DNA of 38,455 bases from Sorangium cellulosum (GTDB lineage Bacteria > Myxococcota_A > Polyangia > Polyangiales > Polyangiaceae): positions 1 to 38,455 of the forward strand of contig NZ_JEMA01000467.1 of assembly GCF_001589285.1 (NCBI RefSeq), read 5' to 3'. Positions within the stretch are counted from its first letter, which is position 1. Each line of letters opens with the position of its first letter. The translations under genes were made by a program, and so were the position numbers. Positions 1-9,801 of this stretch are shown piece after piece. The notes under the pieces were generated by a model. That model did no database searches. It saw nothing but the letters and a program-made list of their open reading frames with translations, and had not been told where the DNA came from.

Positions 1-19
1 CGTCAGGCGAGGCGGGCGC

Positions 20-523
20 TCAGCCCCGGCTGGGCGACGAGCGGCGCGAGTCCGCCTGAGCGCGCAGCGGCGGGCGGCCGAAGCGGGCGCGCACGCGATC
101 GGCGAAGGCGCGCATCTTCGGCGTCCCGAGGAACCGCCGCTCCATGCGCCGCTTGCCGGGAATGTCGAGGAGCATCACGCCGATCAGGATCACCAGCGCG
201 CCCGGGCCCGGGACGCCGGGCAGCGAGAGCATGACCCCGAGCGCCACCGCGAGGACGCCGAGCAGGTTCTTTCCGATGCGCGCCGACACGCGCATCCAGG
301 CCGGGCGCCCCGGCAGGAAGGGCTCGTCCTCCTGCTTTACCAGGTAGTCCTCGGGCATCCGGACGAGCACGAACGCGACGAGCGCCGTGCCCCCGACGAA
401 GCTGACGAGGGCTACCCCGGCGCCGATCGCGATCTGCTCGCGGTGCTCCAGCGCGAACGACAGCGCTGCCCGGACGGCATCCATCATCGAGGAGGCGAGG
501 AGCATGCGTGAGGCGAGGAGCAT
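20..523 (-). CDS. PGPGW-type small membrane protein
   Basis: A 167-residue integral membrane protein of unknown function. Hydrophobic helices are visible at about residues 30-54 and 88-120; the second carries the glycine/proline turn VPGPGAL, which resembles the PGPGW family of putative transmembrane proteins. The C-terminus is basic and probably cytoplasmic. It starts 39 bases after argB on the same strand, so it is probably co-transcribed with it; no functional link to arginine synthesis is evident. The start is uncertain: in-frame ATGs lie at 523, 505, 487 and 484, the first two made by a short tandem duplication, and none has a clear Shine-Dalgarno sequence. Confidence 0.8.
   Translation of the reverse strand: MLLASRMLLASSMMDAVRAALSFALEHREQIAIGAGVALVSFVGGTALVAFVLVRMPEDYLVKQEDEPFLPGRPAWMRVSARIGKNLLGVLAVALGVMLSLPGVPGPGALVILIGVMLLDIPGKRRMERRFLGTPKMRAFADRVRARFGRPPLRAQADSRRSSPSRG
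492..523. repeat. 18-base tandem duplication across the start of the PGPGW-type gene
   Basis: The 14-mer GAGGCGAGGAGCAT occurs at 492-505 and again at 510-523, a period of 18. On the coding (minus) strand each copy begins with ATG, so the duplication adds six residues (MLLASR) and a second potential initiation codon to the N-terminus. Confidence 0.8.
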
Positions 524-562
524 ACGGCGCGCGGCCGGCCCGGGCGAGGCCGGCCGCGCCGC

Positions 563-1432
563 TCAGGGGACGAGCACGGTGCCGATGGATCCCGGCGCGC
601 TCGCCTCGCGCGCGAGATCGCCCGGGCGCAGGCGGCCAAGGATGTGGATGCGGCGGACGCCCTCTGCCAGCGCGGCGAACGACTCCTCGAGCTTCGGGAT
701 CATCCCGCGCGTGACGGCGCCGCTCGCGATGAGGGCGCGCCCCTCGGCGACCGTGAGGCTCGGGATGCGCGAGGCGGGATCGGCGACGTCGCGCAGCACG
801 CCGGGCACGTCGCTCACGAGGAAGAGCCCGGCGGCGCCGAGCTCGACGGCGACCCGGTTGGCGACTGTGTCGGCGTTGATGTTGTAGACCTGCCCGTCCG
901 CGCCCGCGCCGAGGCAGGCGAGCACGGGCAGGTAGCCGCCGCGCCCGAGCAGCTCGAGCAGCGCGCGGTCGACGCCGGTGATGTCGCCGACGAGGCCGAG
1001 GTCCACCGGATCGGGCCCCACGCTCGCGTGGACCTTCGGCGGCCGCTTGACGGCCGTGAGGGCTGGCCCGCTGGCGCCGTGGAGCCCGACGGGCCGCGCG
1101 CCCGCGGCGAGGAGCGCGGCGCACAGGTCGACGTTGAGCTTGCCGGCGACGACCATCTTCATGACGTCGAGCGTGTCGGCATCGGTGACGCGCTGGCCCG
1201 CGACCTGCCGGACGGGGATGCCGAGCCGCTCCTGCAGCCGGGTGGCCTGCGCGCCGCCGCCGTGGACGACGATCGCGCGCGTGCCCGCGCGGCTGAGCGC
1301 GGCGAGGTCGCCGGCGAGGACGGCGAGGGCGGGGCTGCCCACGACCTCGCCGCCGAGCTTGATAACGAGCGGTCCTTCCGACGCTGTCACGGGCGCCTCC
1401 GCGCTGCTCTGGAACGTTGCATGCGCGGACAC
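563..1432 (-). CDS. argB: acetylglutamate kinase
   Basis: Cytosolic amino-acid kinase that phosphorylates N-acetyl-L-glutamate with ATP, the second step of ornithine/arginine synthesis. At 289 residues it has the usual family length. Visible motifs: KLGG at residues 25-28, HGGG at 57-60 (phosphate binding), QRVTDADTLDV around 80-90, YNINADTVA at 183-191 and IPKL at 245-248 with the ATP-site lysine. The GTG start at 1432 is the only upstream candidate that gives the complete fold; there is no strong Shine-Dalgarno sequence. No other arg gene is in the window, so arginine synthesis genes are dispersed. The divergent M20 peptidase resembles carboxypeptidase G2 more than ArgE, so it should not be assumed to be a pathway partner. 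Confidence 0.95.
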   Translation of the reverse strand: MSAHATFQSSAEAPVTASEGPLVIKLGGEVVGSPALAVLAGDLAALSRAGTRAIVVHGGGAQATRLQERLGIPVRQVAGQRVTDADTLDVMKMVVAGKLNVDLCAALLAAGARPVGLHGASGPALTAVKRPPKVHASVGPDPVDLGLVGDITGVDRALLELLGRGGYLPVLACLGAGADGQVYNINADTVANRVAVELGAAGLFLVSDVPGVLRDVADPASRIPSLTVAEGRALIASGAVTRGMIPKLEESFAALAEGVRRIHILGRLRPGDLAREASAPGSIGTVLVP

Positions 1433-1593
1433 GTACCACTTCTGCCGCGGCCAGGGCAGAGGTCGCCGGCCGCGCCTCGCGCGCGCGGCCTGCCGATCGC
1501 CGGCCGGCGGCCCGCGGGAGCGCGGTGGCCAGGCGGAACCCTGGGCGCCGGGGCGCGGCGGCGCCCGGGGTTCCGTGGCATGCTGGCGCGGTG

Positions 1594-2760
<1,167 letters not shown>

Positions 2761-2850
2761 ACGAGAGCGCGCACGTGTCCGCAAGCGAGCGTCTCGTCGT
2801 GCGCCACGCGCAGGGCGAGTCCTCCGGCGCCGAGGTGCCCCCGGGATGCG

Positions 2851-2878
2851 TTGACGTCCCCGCAAAGCACGTCATGAT
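2851..2878 (+). promoter_or_regulatory. sigma70-like promoter giving a leaderless Uma2 mRNA
   Basis: A -35 box TTGACG (2851-2856), a 16-base spacer and a -10 box CATGAT (2873-2878) lie immediately before the Uma2 ATG at 2885. Transcription would start about 7 bases after the -10 box, that is at the start codon, and no Shine-Dalgarno sequence is present. This fits a leaderless transcript. Confidence 0.5.
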
Positions 2879-2884
2879 CGCGAC

Positions 2885-3691
2885 ATGTCCGGGGCAACGG
2901 CATCGATGGAACTCGCGATTCCGGTGGTCGAGCGGCCCGACATCTCCGGGCTCGTCGTGGAGGACGACACGCCGGTGGACAACCTGCCTTCGGAGAAGCA
3001 GCAGCGTCTGCTGACGGAGAGCCTGTACGCGAGCTGGGCCGGGCCGCCCTCGGAGGCGAGCGGAGAGCCTCGCCCGTTCCTCGCAGCGGCGAACGTGGGG
3101 CTGTTCGCGTCCGTGAGGCGCCCGCCGCTCGTCCCGGACTTCTTCCTCAGCGTGGATGTCGTGCCGGCCGAGCCCCGGTGGGCGAAGGAGAACCGGACCT
3201 ATCTCTTCTGGGAGTTCGGCAAGCCGCCCGAGCTCGTCGTCGAGGTCGTGTCGAACCGCGAGGGCGAGGAGCTCGGCAAGAAGCGCCGCGGCTATGCGGC
3301 GATGCGCATCCCTTATTACGTGGTCTATGACCCGGCCAGGCACCTCGGGCAGGCGGCGCTGCACGCCTTCGAGCTGCGTGGCGATCTGTATGTGCCGATT
3401 CAGCCCTGGTTCGAGACCCTCGGGCTCGGCCTGGTAGAATGGGACGGCGAGTTCGAGGGGATGGGCGGCCCGTGGCTGCGATGGCGCCGGGAGGACGGCG
3501 CCGTCCTGCCCACCGGCGCGGAGCGCGCCGAGAACGAGAGCAGGCGCGCCGAGAGCGAGCGCAAGCGCGCCGAGAGCGAGAGCAGGCGCGCCGAGAGCGA
3601 GCGCAAGCGCGCCGAGGACGCGGAAACCCGCGCGCAGCGGCTCGCCGCGCGGCTGCGAGAGCTGGGTGTGGATCCCGACGGCGAGACGTGA
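2885..3691 (+). CDS. Uma2-family (DUF820) PD-(D/E)XK-like protein with coiled-coil tail
   Basis: Residues about 10-200 form an Uma2/DUF820 restriction-endonuclease-like fold: PDFFLSVDV supplies the Asp, PELVVEVVS the Glu, and KKRRGYAAMRIPYYVVYDP follows, as in this family. The biological role of Uma2 proteins is unsettled; nuclease activity is inferred from the fold. Residues about 213-260 are a charged heptad array (RRAESER / KRAESES) predicted to be a coiled coil, encoded by 21-base repeats. Such tails are common on Uma2 proteins and may mediate multimerisation. The gene is monocistronic: it follows the M20 gene by 124 bases behind its own promoter and faces the rlmI-like gene. The 268-residue length is longer than a bare Uma2 domain because of the tail. 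Confidence 0.85.
   Translation: MSGATASMELAIPVVERPDISGLVVEDDTPVDNLPSEKQQRLLTESLYASWAGPPSEASGEPRPFLAAANVGLFASVRRPPLVPDFFLSVDVVPAEPRWAKENRTYLFWEFGKPPELVVEVVSNREGEELGKKRRGYAAMRIPYYVVYDPARHLGQAALHAFELRGDLYVPIQPWFETLGLGLVEWDGEFEGMGGPWLRWRREDGAVLPTGAERAENESRRAESERKRAESESRRAESERKRAEDAETRAQRLAARLRELGVDPDGET
3524..3607 (+). repeat. four 21-base tandem repeats encoding a heptad coiled coil
   Basis: Four 21-base units starting CGCGCCGAGA run at 3524-3544, 3545-3565, 3566-3586 and 3587-3607. Units alternate (1 with 3, 2 with 4), giving a 42-base higher-order period, and each encodes one heptad. A degenerate fifth unit follows. Copy-number change by slippage would lengthen or shorten the coiled coil in frame. 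Confidence 0.9.
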
Positions 3692-3743
3692 TCGCCCGCG
3701 GCCGCCGCGCCCCGGTGCGCTCCTCTCCCGTCGCCGCTCCTCG

Positions 3744-4991
3744 CTACTCCAGCACCACGAACTTGAGGTAACGCCCCTCCCACCACGCCGGCAGCGTCGG
3801 GTGGTCCTCCGGCTGCCCGTGGATCGCTCGGACCCGCAGGTCGTCCCGCTCCAGGGTCGCGTCGTCCAGCGTGGCCAGGAAGTCCTCCGCCGTGATGTGG
3901 CTCGAGCACGACGCCGCGCACAGCAGGCCGCCGCGATCGAGCACGCGCGCGACCGCCGTGTGCAGCCGCCGGTAGGCGCCGAGCGCCCGCGGCCTGGCGC
4001 GCTCGCTCGGCGCGAAGCTCGGCGGATCGCAGATGATGAGATCGTACCGGTCGCCGCGCGCGCGGGCCTTCTCGAGGAAGTCGAACGCGTCCGCCGTCAC
4101 GAACTCGTGCGCCGCCGGATCGACGCCGTTCTCCCGGAAGGTGCGCTGCGCCGACGCGTGCGCGGCCGACGCCGAGTCCACGGAGGTGACCCGGCCTGCG
4201 CCGCCGAGCGCCGCGGCCACCGAGAAGCCCCCCGCGTAGCTGAACAGGTTCAGGACGCGCCGGCGCCCGGCCGCGAGCGCGCGCACGCGGGCGCGGTTGT
4301 CGCGCTGGTCGAGGAACGCCCCCGTCTTCTGCCCGCGCGCGAGGTCGACCTCCATCGCGACCCCCATCTCCCTCACGAACAGGCGATCCGGCAGCGGCGG
4401 TCCGTGCAGGTGCGCGAGCTTCTTCCCCTCCGCGTCCCCGCTCGCCGACGACGGCGCGCGCGCGCGCAGGCCGATCGAGCGCACCCCGCGGGCGCCCAGC
4501 GCGCGCGCCAGGTGCGGGAGCAGCCGATCGAGCCACGGCGCCAGCATCTCGCCGTCGAGGCGGACCACCGCGGCGCGGTCGTACCTGTCGATGACGAGCG
4601 ACGGCACGCGGTCCCCCTCGCCGTTGCACAGGCGGTAGGCCGTCGTGTCGCGTCCGGCGAACCAGCCGTCGCGCAGCGCGAAGGCGCGCTCGAGCCGCTC
4701 CGCGAGGGCGCGCTCGTCGAGCGGCGGCGCCTGCGTGCGCTGGAAGACGCGGACGGCGATCGCCGACTCCGCGTCCCAGAGCCCCCGCCCGAGGAACGGC
4801 GCGCCCTCGGCCGACAGCTCGACAACGTCGCCCGTGGCCGCCGCGCCGGCGGCGCGGGGCGCGCGCTCTCCGCGCCGGCGCTCCCCGCGCTGGACGGCGT
4901 TCTCGCCGCCGCCCGCGATACCGTCTCGGTACACCCACGGGTGGCCACGGCGGACGGCGGCGGCGGCTGTCGCGGTGAGATGGACCCGCAT
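3744..4991 (-). CDS. RlmI-like class I SAM-dependent rRNA (cytosine-C5) methyltransferase
   Basis: A 415-residue member of the RlmI/YccW family, which methylates a 23S rRNA cytosine at C5. An N-terminal PUA-like domain (residues 1-85, with HPWVYRDGI at about 17-25) is followed by the central domain and a Rossmann methyltransferase domain: QKTGAFLDQRDNR at 221-233, the SAM-binding LNLFSYAGGFS at 247-257, the active-site DPPSF at 322-326 and a later SCS motif. A charged, Ala/Arg-rich insertion (about 27-53) interrupts the PUA domain compared with typical members. It is convergent with the Uma2 gene (52-base gap) and divergent from the lipoprotein gene (30-base gap). The family is clear; the exact target nucleotide is inferred. 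Confidence 0.88.
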   Translation of the reverse strand: MRVHLTATAAAAVRRGHPWVYRDGIAGGGENAVQRGERRRGERAPRAAGAAATGDVVELSAEGAPFLGRGLWDAESAIAVRVFQRTQAPPLDERALAERLERAFALRDGWFAGRDTTAYRLCNGEGDRVPSLVIDRYDRAAVVRLDGEMLAPWLDRLLPHLARALGARGVRSIGLRARAPSSASGDAEGKKLAHLHGPPLPDRLFVREMGVAMEVDLARGQKTGAFLDQRDNRARVRALAAGRRRVLNLFSYAGGFSVAAALGGAGRVTSVDSASAAHASAQRTFRENGVDPAAHEFVTADAFDFLEKARARGDRYDLIICDPPSFAPSERARPRALGAYRRLHTAVARVLDRGGLLCAASCSSHITAEDFLATLDDATLERDDLRVRAIHGQPEDHPTLPAWWEGRYLKFVVLE

Positions 4992-5021
4992 CGACCCCGC
5001 CTAGCACGGTAAGCTCGCAGC

Positions 5022-6095
5022 GTGCTGCACCGCGTTCGTCCGATCGGCTGGGCCTGCCTCGCGGGGATCCCGCTCGCCGCTGCGGCCGGCTGCACGCAGG
5101 ACCATGACCTCCTCGGCCGAGATCCGCCGGCCGCGGCGAGCACGTCGGGCGCCGGCGCCGGCTCGGGGGCGACCTCGAGCAGCGCCGCCACCTCCGGCGC
5201 GGGCGGCGGCGACGTCGTCGATCCGCCGGGGCCGACGAGGCTCACCGTGGTGAACGGCGTCGCCGACCGCGACGCGGTCCGTTTCTGCTTCCTCGCGTAC
5301 CCCGACGGCACCGGCGCCGGCGTCGACCCCTGGCCGGGCGCCGGCGAGGGCCTCGCGTTCGCCCGGGCCCAGGTGGTCGAGCCGCTCGGCGCGGTGATCC
5401 CCGAGGGGGCGAGCGTGGGCCCTCGCGTGATCGCCGGCGATCTCGGCGCGATCGAGGGGCTCGACTGCGCCGAGATCCTCGCGCTCGCCGCCGAGGCCTC
5501 TCCCCCGGTCGTGGCCGTGGCGCTCCCCGTCGTGCCGGCGCCTGTGTTCGCCGAGGAGAAGAGCCTGCTCCTCGTCGCCACCGGCTGCCTCGGCGGCGAG
5601 GGGCACACCCACGCCCTGGAGAAGCAGGCCTGCGGCGACGCTTACACGATCGACACGCCGACCGCCGGCCTCGTCGCGGTCGCCATGTCGCGGCGGACAC
5701 GCTTCGACAGGATCGGGCTGCAGGTCGCGCACGCGAGCGCGGCGACCCCGGTCATCGACGTTCACCTCACCCCAGAGCGCTCGTCGGTGAGCGGGGTGAT
5801 CCTCGCGCAGGAGCTCTCGTACGGGGCGATCTCGCCCTCCCCGCCGTTCACCGGGCTGGCGCGGGCCGATCTCGGCGCGCCCGAGGACGTCGCCGTCCAG
5901 GCCTACGACCCCGTCGAGGGCACGACGATGGCCTCGGTGCCGATGCGCGAGATCCTGGCGAACAGCGACGTGGAGGCGACCAGCATCGCGGACGGCCGGG
6001 GGTTCGTGCTCGTCGCCGTCGGCGCCGCCCCGGGGACGGAGCGCGGTGGGTTCTGGCAGCCCCACACGTACACGCTGTTGCAGTCGGATCCCTGA
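5022..6095 (+). CDS. secreted lipoprotein, DUF4397-like
   Basis: A 357-residue protein with a lipoprotein signal peptide; the lipobox AAGC places the lipidated Cys at residue 24. A Gly/Ala/Ser/Thr linker (about residues 35-70) follows. The remainder is beta-rich; the segments TRLTVVNGV and LQVAHASAATPVIDVHL resemble the repeated DUF4397 pattern (VRVVHASPDAPAVDVYV-like), an inference from a short match. Function unknown; probably anchored at the outer membrane or cell surface. The GTG start at 5022 is only 30 bases from the divergent rlmI-like gene, so the two promoters must overlap the opposite coding regions. The following 504 bases are non-coding. Confidence 0.75.
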   Translation: MLHRVRPIGWACLAGIPLAAAAGCTQDHDLLGRDPPAAASTSGAGAGSGATSSSAATSGAGGGDVVDPPGPTRLTVVNGVADRDAVRFCFLAYPDGTGAGVDPWPGAGEGLAFARAQVVEPLGAVIPEGASVGPRVIAGDLGAIEGLDCAEILALAAEASPPVVAVALPVVPAPVFAEEKSLLLVATGCLGGEGHTHALEKQACGDAYTIDTPTAGLVAVAMSRRTRFDRIGLQVAHASAATPVIDVHLTPERSSVSGVILAQELSYGAISPSPPFTGLARADLGAPEDVAVQAYDPVEGTTMASVPMREILANSDVEATSIADGRGFVLVAVGAAPGTERGGFWQPHTYTLLQSDP

Positions 6096-6599
6096 TCCTG
6101 TCTGAACGTCCCGTTGGCGGCGGAGTTCCGTGCTGCGCCGTTCGTCAGCGCTCCAACCGCACCTCGCCCGGCTGCCCCGGCGATTCGCCGTGATTCCGCC
6201 TTGGGCATGACGACTCCCGTGCAAGCGCACGCACTCTCGCGTTGCTCGCGTGGTGCGCTGCGTCGTCCGGTGTGCTGCGCACCACCCTCATCGCTGCTCA
6301 GAGAGCGACAAGGATGCCTCCGGCGCGTCTGACGGGCTTGCAGCGCTCGTTGTCTTATTGAAGGATAATGGTTCTGCCCCCACGGTCCCGGGGTTCGCTC
6401 TCTCCTCCGCAGCTCTCCTTTGGTAGGCCCGCCGCGGCTTTGTCGGTCCTTCACACCGCGCTCGGCCGGGAAAACCATGAGTCGCTTGAAGGGATGGATC
6501 GCCCCGTACGGACGACAAGACAGGAGAACCACGCGCCGTGACGAGCGAGCGAATCTCCAGTATAACGCGAGTGCCTGAATTGTGAGGGGGGAAGAGGAT
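6096..6599. other. 504-base intergenic region before the FIST gene
   Basis: No convincing gene. It is visibly less GC-rich and less codon-periodic than its surroundings, and open frames through it (both strands) show no recognisable domain. The last 60 bases hold a good promoter for the FIST gene. The rest could be a long leader, decayed gene or regulatory DNA; I see no strong hairpin. Confidence 0.5.
6538..6566 (+). promoter_or_regulatory. sigma70-like promoter of the FIST / histidine kinase genes
   Basis: GTGACG at 6538-6543, a 17-base spacer and TATAAC at 6561-6566. The expected transcription start near 6573 leaves a leader of about 27 bases containing a GGGGGGAAGAGG ribosome binding site before the ATG at 6600, which supports that ATG over the in-frame GTG at 6582. 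Confidence 0.6.
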
Positions 6600-7829
6600 A
6601 TGACGACACAGCTGTTTATCGGGGCGAGCTCCTCGGCGGATCCAAAGATGGCTGCGGCCGAGTCCGTGGCGGCGGCGCTCCGCGCGTCGGCGCGCCCCGA
6701 GCTCGTGGCCTCCCCGCCCGGAGCGGCCTTGCAGCCCGGATCGGCGCGCCCCGCCTTCGCGCTCGTCCTTTCGACCGACCAGTACGACGCCGACGCGCTC
6801 GCTGCGGCCGTGACGAGCGAGCTGCCCGGGATCCCCTGGGCGGGGTGCTGCACGGCGGGGGTCTTTGCGGGCAGCCGGCTCCTCCGGCAGGGGCTCGTCG
6901 TGGGGTTGATCGTGTCGGACGCCGTGCGTGTCGGCGTCGGCGTCGCGCACCCGGTGAGCCAGGACGGACGGCGCGCCGGGGTGCTCGCCGCGTCGCGCGC
7001 GCTCGAGGGGTTCCCGTCGTCCGCCGCGCCTGGGTGGAGCCGCGCGCTCATCGTGCTGCCGGACGCGCTCACAGGCAACGCGGCCGACGTCGTGCGCGGC
7101 GCGGTCGAGGTCGGCGGGACGGGCGTCGTCTGGGCCGGCGGCGGCGCGGGCGACAACCTCCGCTTCGTGCGCACCGCGCAGTTCGCGGGCGGCCGCGCCT
7201 ACTCGGACAGCGTCGTCGTCGTCGCGATCGACTCGCCGGCCCGCATGGCCACCGGAATCCGCCACGGCTTCCGGCCCTACGGCCCCCCGACGATGGTCAC
7301 GCGCGCCGAGGGGACGGTCGTCGCGGAGCTCGAGTTCGAGGGCGCCTTCTCGGTCTACCAGCGCACCGCGCGCGCGCGCGGAGATCAGGTGAACCTCGAC
7401 GGCTTCGCCACCTTCGCGATGACCCACCCGCTCGGCATCCCGCAGGCCGACGGCGAGCACGTCATCCGCGATCCGCTGCGCGTCGTCACGCCGGGCGGCC
7501 TCTACTGCGTCGGCGAGGTCCCGGACGGGTGCCTCATCCGCGTCATGGAGGGCGATCCCATCGGCCTCGTCAGCGCCGCGCGCGAGGCCGCGACCACCGC
7601 GCGCGACGCCGTGGCCGGGCCGATCGCCGGCGCGTTCGTGTTCGACTGCATCTCGCGGTGCATGATGCTCGGCGACACGGTGCGCGACGAGCTGACCACC
7701 TTCGAGAACGAGCTCGGCCAGAGCGTCCCCGTGATGGGCTGCCTGACGTTCGGCGAGGTGGGCGCGCTGGGCCGGGGGGTACCGCAGTTCCACAACAAGA
7801 CCGCTGTCGTGCTCGCGCTGGGGGCTTGA
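6600..7829 (+). CDS. FIST domain sensory protein
   Basis: A 409-residue cytosolic protein with FIST_N (about residues 30-225) and FIST_C (about 235-390) domains. Supporting features are GIPWAGCCTAGVFAG near the N-terminal third, the glycine-rich VWAGGGAGDNL, the HPLGIPQADGEHVIRDPL segment and the terminal FGEVGALGRGVPQFHNKT segment, which match the family layout (CSTAGE-like, H-P-L-G, E-x-G...H-N-x-T). FIST domains are thought to bind small ligands, perhaps amino acids, and accompany signal-transduction proteins. Here a GAF histidine kinase starts 26 bases downstream, so the pair probably forms one sensing unit with FIST as separate ligand receptor. Start chosen from the purine-rich ribosome binding site and promoter spacing. 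Confidence 0.88.
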   Translation: MTTQLFIGASSSADPKMAAAESVAAALRASARPELVASPPGAALQPGSARPAFALVLSTDQYDADALAAAVTSELPGIPWAGCCTAGVFAGSRLLRQGLVVGLIVSDAVRVGVGVAHPVSQDGRRAGVLAASRALEGFPSSAAPGWSRALIVLPDALTGNAADVVRGAVEVGGTGVVWAGGGAGDNLRFVRTAQFAGGRAYSDSVVVVAIDSPARMATGIRHGFRPYGPPTMVTRAEGTVVAELEFEGAFSVYQRTARARGDQVNLDGFATFAMTHPLGIPQADGEHVIRDPLRVVTPGGLYCVGEVPDGCLIRVMEGDPIGLVSAAREAATTARDAVAGPIAGAFVFDCISRCMMLGDTVRDELTTFENELGQSVPVMGCLTFGEVGALGRGVPQFHNKTAVVLALGA

Positions 7830-7855
7830 GCGTCGGAGCGGCTGGAGCCTTGCCC

Positions 7856-9727
7856 ATGGCGAGCGACGAAGATCACGAGATCCAGGAGGAACGGCTGGCG
7901 CTCCTCAGCGTCCTCCAGGAGCTCACGGTCGCAGCGCTCGACCTGTTCGATCCTCGCCAGTCGATGGCGGTCTTCCTGGAGCGGCTCGCCGAGCGGCTGA
8001 GCTGCGTCGCGGTGATCGTGCTCGTCGAGCCGACGCCGCTCGCCCCCCGGCTCCTCGACGCCGCGGGGCTGTCGGCGAGCTCGCGCGCCCTGCCCATCCC
8101 GCCGCGCGTCACGCCCCCGGCGGCCGCGCCCGGAGGCGAGGGCCAGGGCCTCTGCCTGCCGTTCCCCGAGCTCGCGCGGCCCGGGCTCGTGACCTGGCAC
8201 TTCTCGCTCGAGGGGCAGGGCGACAGCGGCGCTTCCTGCCTCATCCTGTGCTTCGAGGGCGAGCCCCCGTCCGCGCCGCGGTACCGGGGCATGATGCGCC
8301 GGCTCGCGGGGACCTTCCGCACGGCGCTCGTGCACCGGCTGCTCTACGCCCGCATGATCGAGAACGAGCGCGAGCGGGCGCGGCACCTCGCCGCCGCCGA
8401 GGCGGGGCGCGCGGCGGCGGAGGCGGCGCAGCGCCGCGCCGCGTTCCTCTCGGAGGCGAGCCGGCTGCTCTCCAGCTCGCTGAACTACGAGGCGACCCTC
8501 GTGCGCGTCGCGCGCCTGCCGGTCCCGTTCGTCGCGGACTGGTGCATGGTCGACATGATGGAGCGCGAGGCGATGCTCCGGCGCGCTGTCGTCGTCCACG
8601 CCGACCCACAGAAGAGCGAGCTCGCGCGCCTCCTCCAGGGCCAGACGCCGATGGATTCGGTCCTCCCGTCCGGCGTGGCGCGCGTGCTGGAGACGGGCGA
8701 GGCGGTGCTCTGCGAGGTGGCGGGCGCGCCCGCCGCTGCGGAGCGAGGGCTGGACGCGCGCGACAGCGACCCGCCCGTGTCGGCCAGCGAGGCGCTCCTC
8801 AAGGAGCTCGGCCTGCGGCGCTACATCGCCGTGCCGCTCGTCACGCGCGGCACCATGCTCGGCGTGCTCACGATCGCCTCGGGCCGCGACGATCTGCTGT
8901 ACGGCGCCGAGGACCGGGCCCTCGCCGAGGAGCTCGGGCGGCGGGCCGCGCTCGCGATCGACAACGCGCGGCTCTACGAGAGCGCGCAGCGGGCGATCCG
9001 CGCCCGGGAGGAGCTCGTGGCGGTCGTGTCGCACGACCTCAAGAGCCCGCTCGCGACCATCGTCATGAACACGAGCCTCCTGCGCCGGAAGCTGCCGAGC
9101 TCGGACGAGGCGGCCGACCTCCGGCGCCCCGTCGAGCGCATCCAGAAGTCGGCCGATCGCATGAACCGCCTCATCCGCGATCTGCTCGACCTGGCGAAGC
9201 TCGACGGCGGCCACATCTCGATCCAGCCGGCGCCGCACGACGTCCCCGGCCTGCTGAGCGACGCCATCGAGATCCTGCGGGAGGAGGCGGCCGAGAAATC
9301 GCTGCGCATCGAGCAGGGCGTCGAGCAGGGCGTCGACCGGGCGCTCTGCGACCGCGAGCGGGTCCTGCAGGTGATCGCGAACATCGTCGGCAATGCGATC
9401 AAGTTCACGCCCGCGGGCGGCGAGGTCGCGCTCCGCGCCCAGCCGTGGGGCAGGGAGGTGCTCGTCTCGGTGCGCGACACAGGCCCGGGCATCCCGGAGG
9501 ATCAGCGGGCGCGCATCTTCGAGCGCTACTGGCAGGCGAAGGAGACCGCCCACAAGGGCACGGGGCTCGGCCTCTCGATCGCGAAGGCGCTCGTCGAGGT
9601 CCACGGCGGGCGGATCTGGGTCGAGAGCAAGGTCGGCGAGGGGAGCACGTTCTTCTTCACGCTCCCGATGGTGGGCGCCGCCGGGGCGACCTCGGGCGTC
9701 GCGGCGGGCACGCGCCTCGGGGCCTGA
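7856..9727 (+). CDS. soluble GAF-domain sensor histidine kinase
   Basis: A 623-residue cytosolic kinase with no membrane segment. Order: a degenerate GAF-like region (about 15-160), an Ala/Glu/Arg coiled coil (about 165-200), a GAF domain (about 200-370), HisKA with H393 in VSHDLKSPL, and HATPase_c with the N box NIVGNAIKFTP, G1 DTGPGIP, F box ERYWQ and G2 GTGLGLSIAK. All catalytic boxes are intact. No response regulator gene is in the window, so the partner is encoded elsewhere (orphan kinase, common in myxobacteria). The ATG at 7856 has GGAG 8 bases upstream. It shares the FIST promoter and is probably co-translated with it. Confidence 0.93.
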   Translation: MASDEDHEIQEERLALLSVLQELTVAALDLFDPRQSMAVFLERLAERLSCVAVIVLVEPTPLAPRLLDAAGLSASSRALPIPPRVTPPAAAPGGEGQGLCLPFPELARPGLVTWHFSLEGQGDSGASCLILCFEGEPPSAPRYRGMMRRLAGTFRTALVHRLLYARMIENERERARHLAAAEAGRAAAEAAQRRAAFLSEASRLLSSSLNYEATLVRVARLPVPFVADWCMVDMMEREAMLRRAVVVHADPQKSELARLLQGQTPMDSVLPSGVARVLETGEAVLCEVAGAPAAAERGLDARDSDPPVSASEALLKELGLRRYIAVPLVTRGTMLGVLTIASGRDDLLYGAEDRALAEELGRRAALAIDNARLYESAQRAIRAREELVAVVSHDLKSPLATIVMNTSLLRRKLPSSDEAADLRRPVERIQKSADRMNRLIRDLLDLAKLDGGHISIQPAPHDVPGLLSDAIEILREEAAEKSLRIEQGVEQGVDRALCDRERVLQVIANIVGNAIKFTPAGGEVALRAQPWGREVLVSVRDTGPGIPEDQRARIFERYWQAKETAHKGTGLGLSIAKALVEVHGGRIWVESKVGEGSTFFFTLPMVGAAGATSGVAAGTRLGA

Positions 9728-9801
9728 CGGCTTCGATCGGGGTCCGCCGTACAGCGGCGTAGTCACGCCACTGAGGCAGAAATGTCCCTTGTTCTCGCGT
9801 C

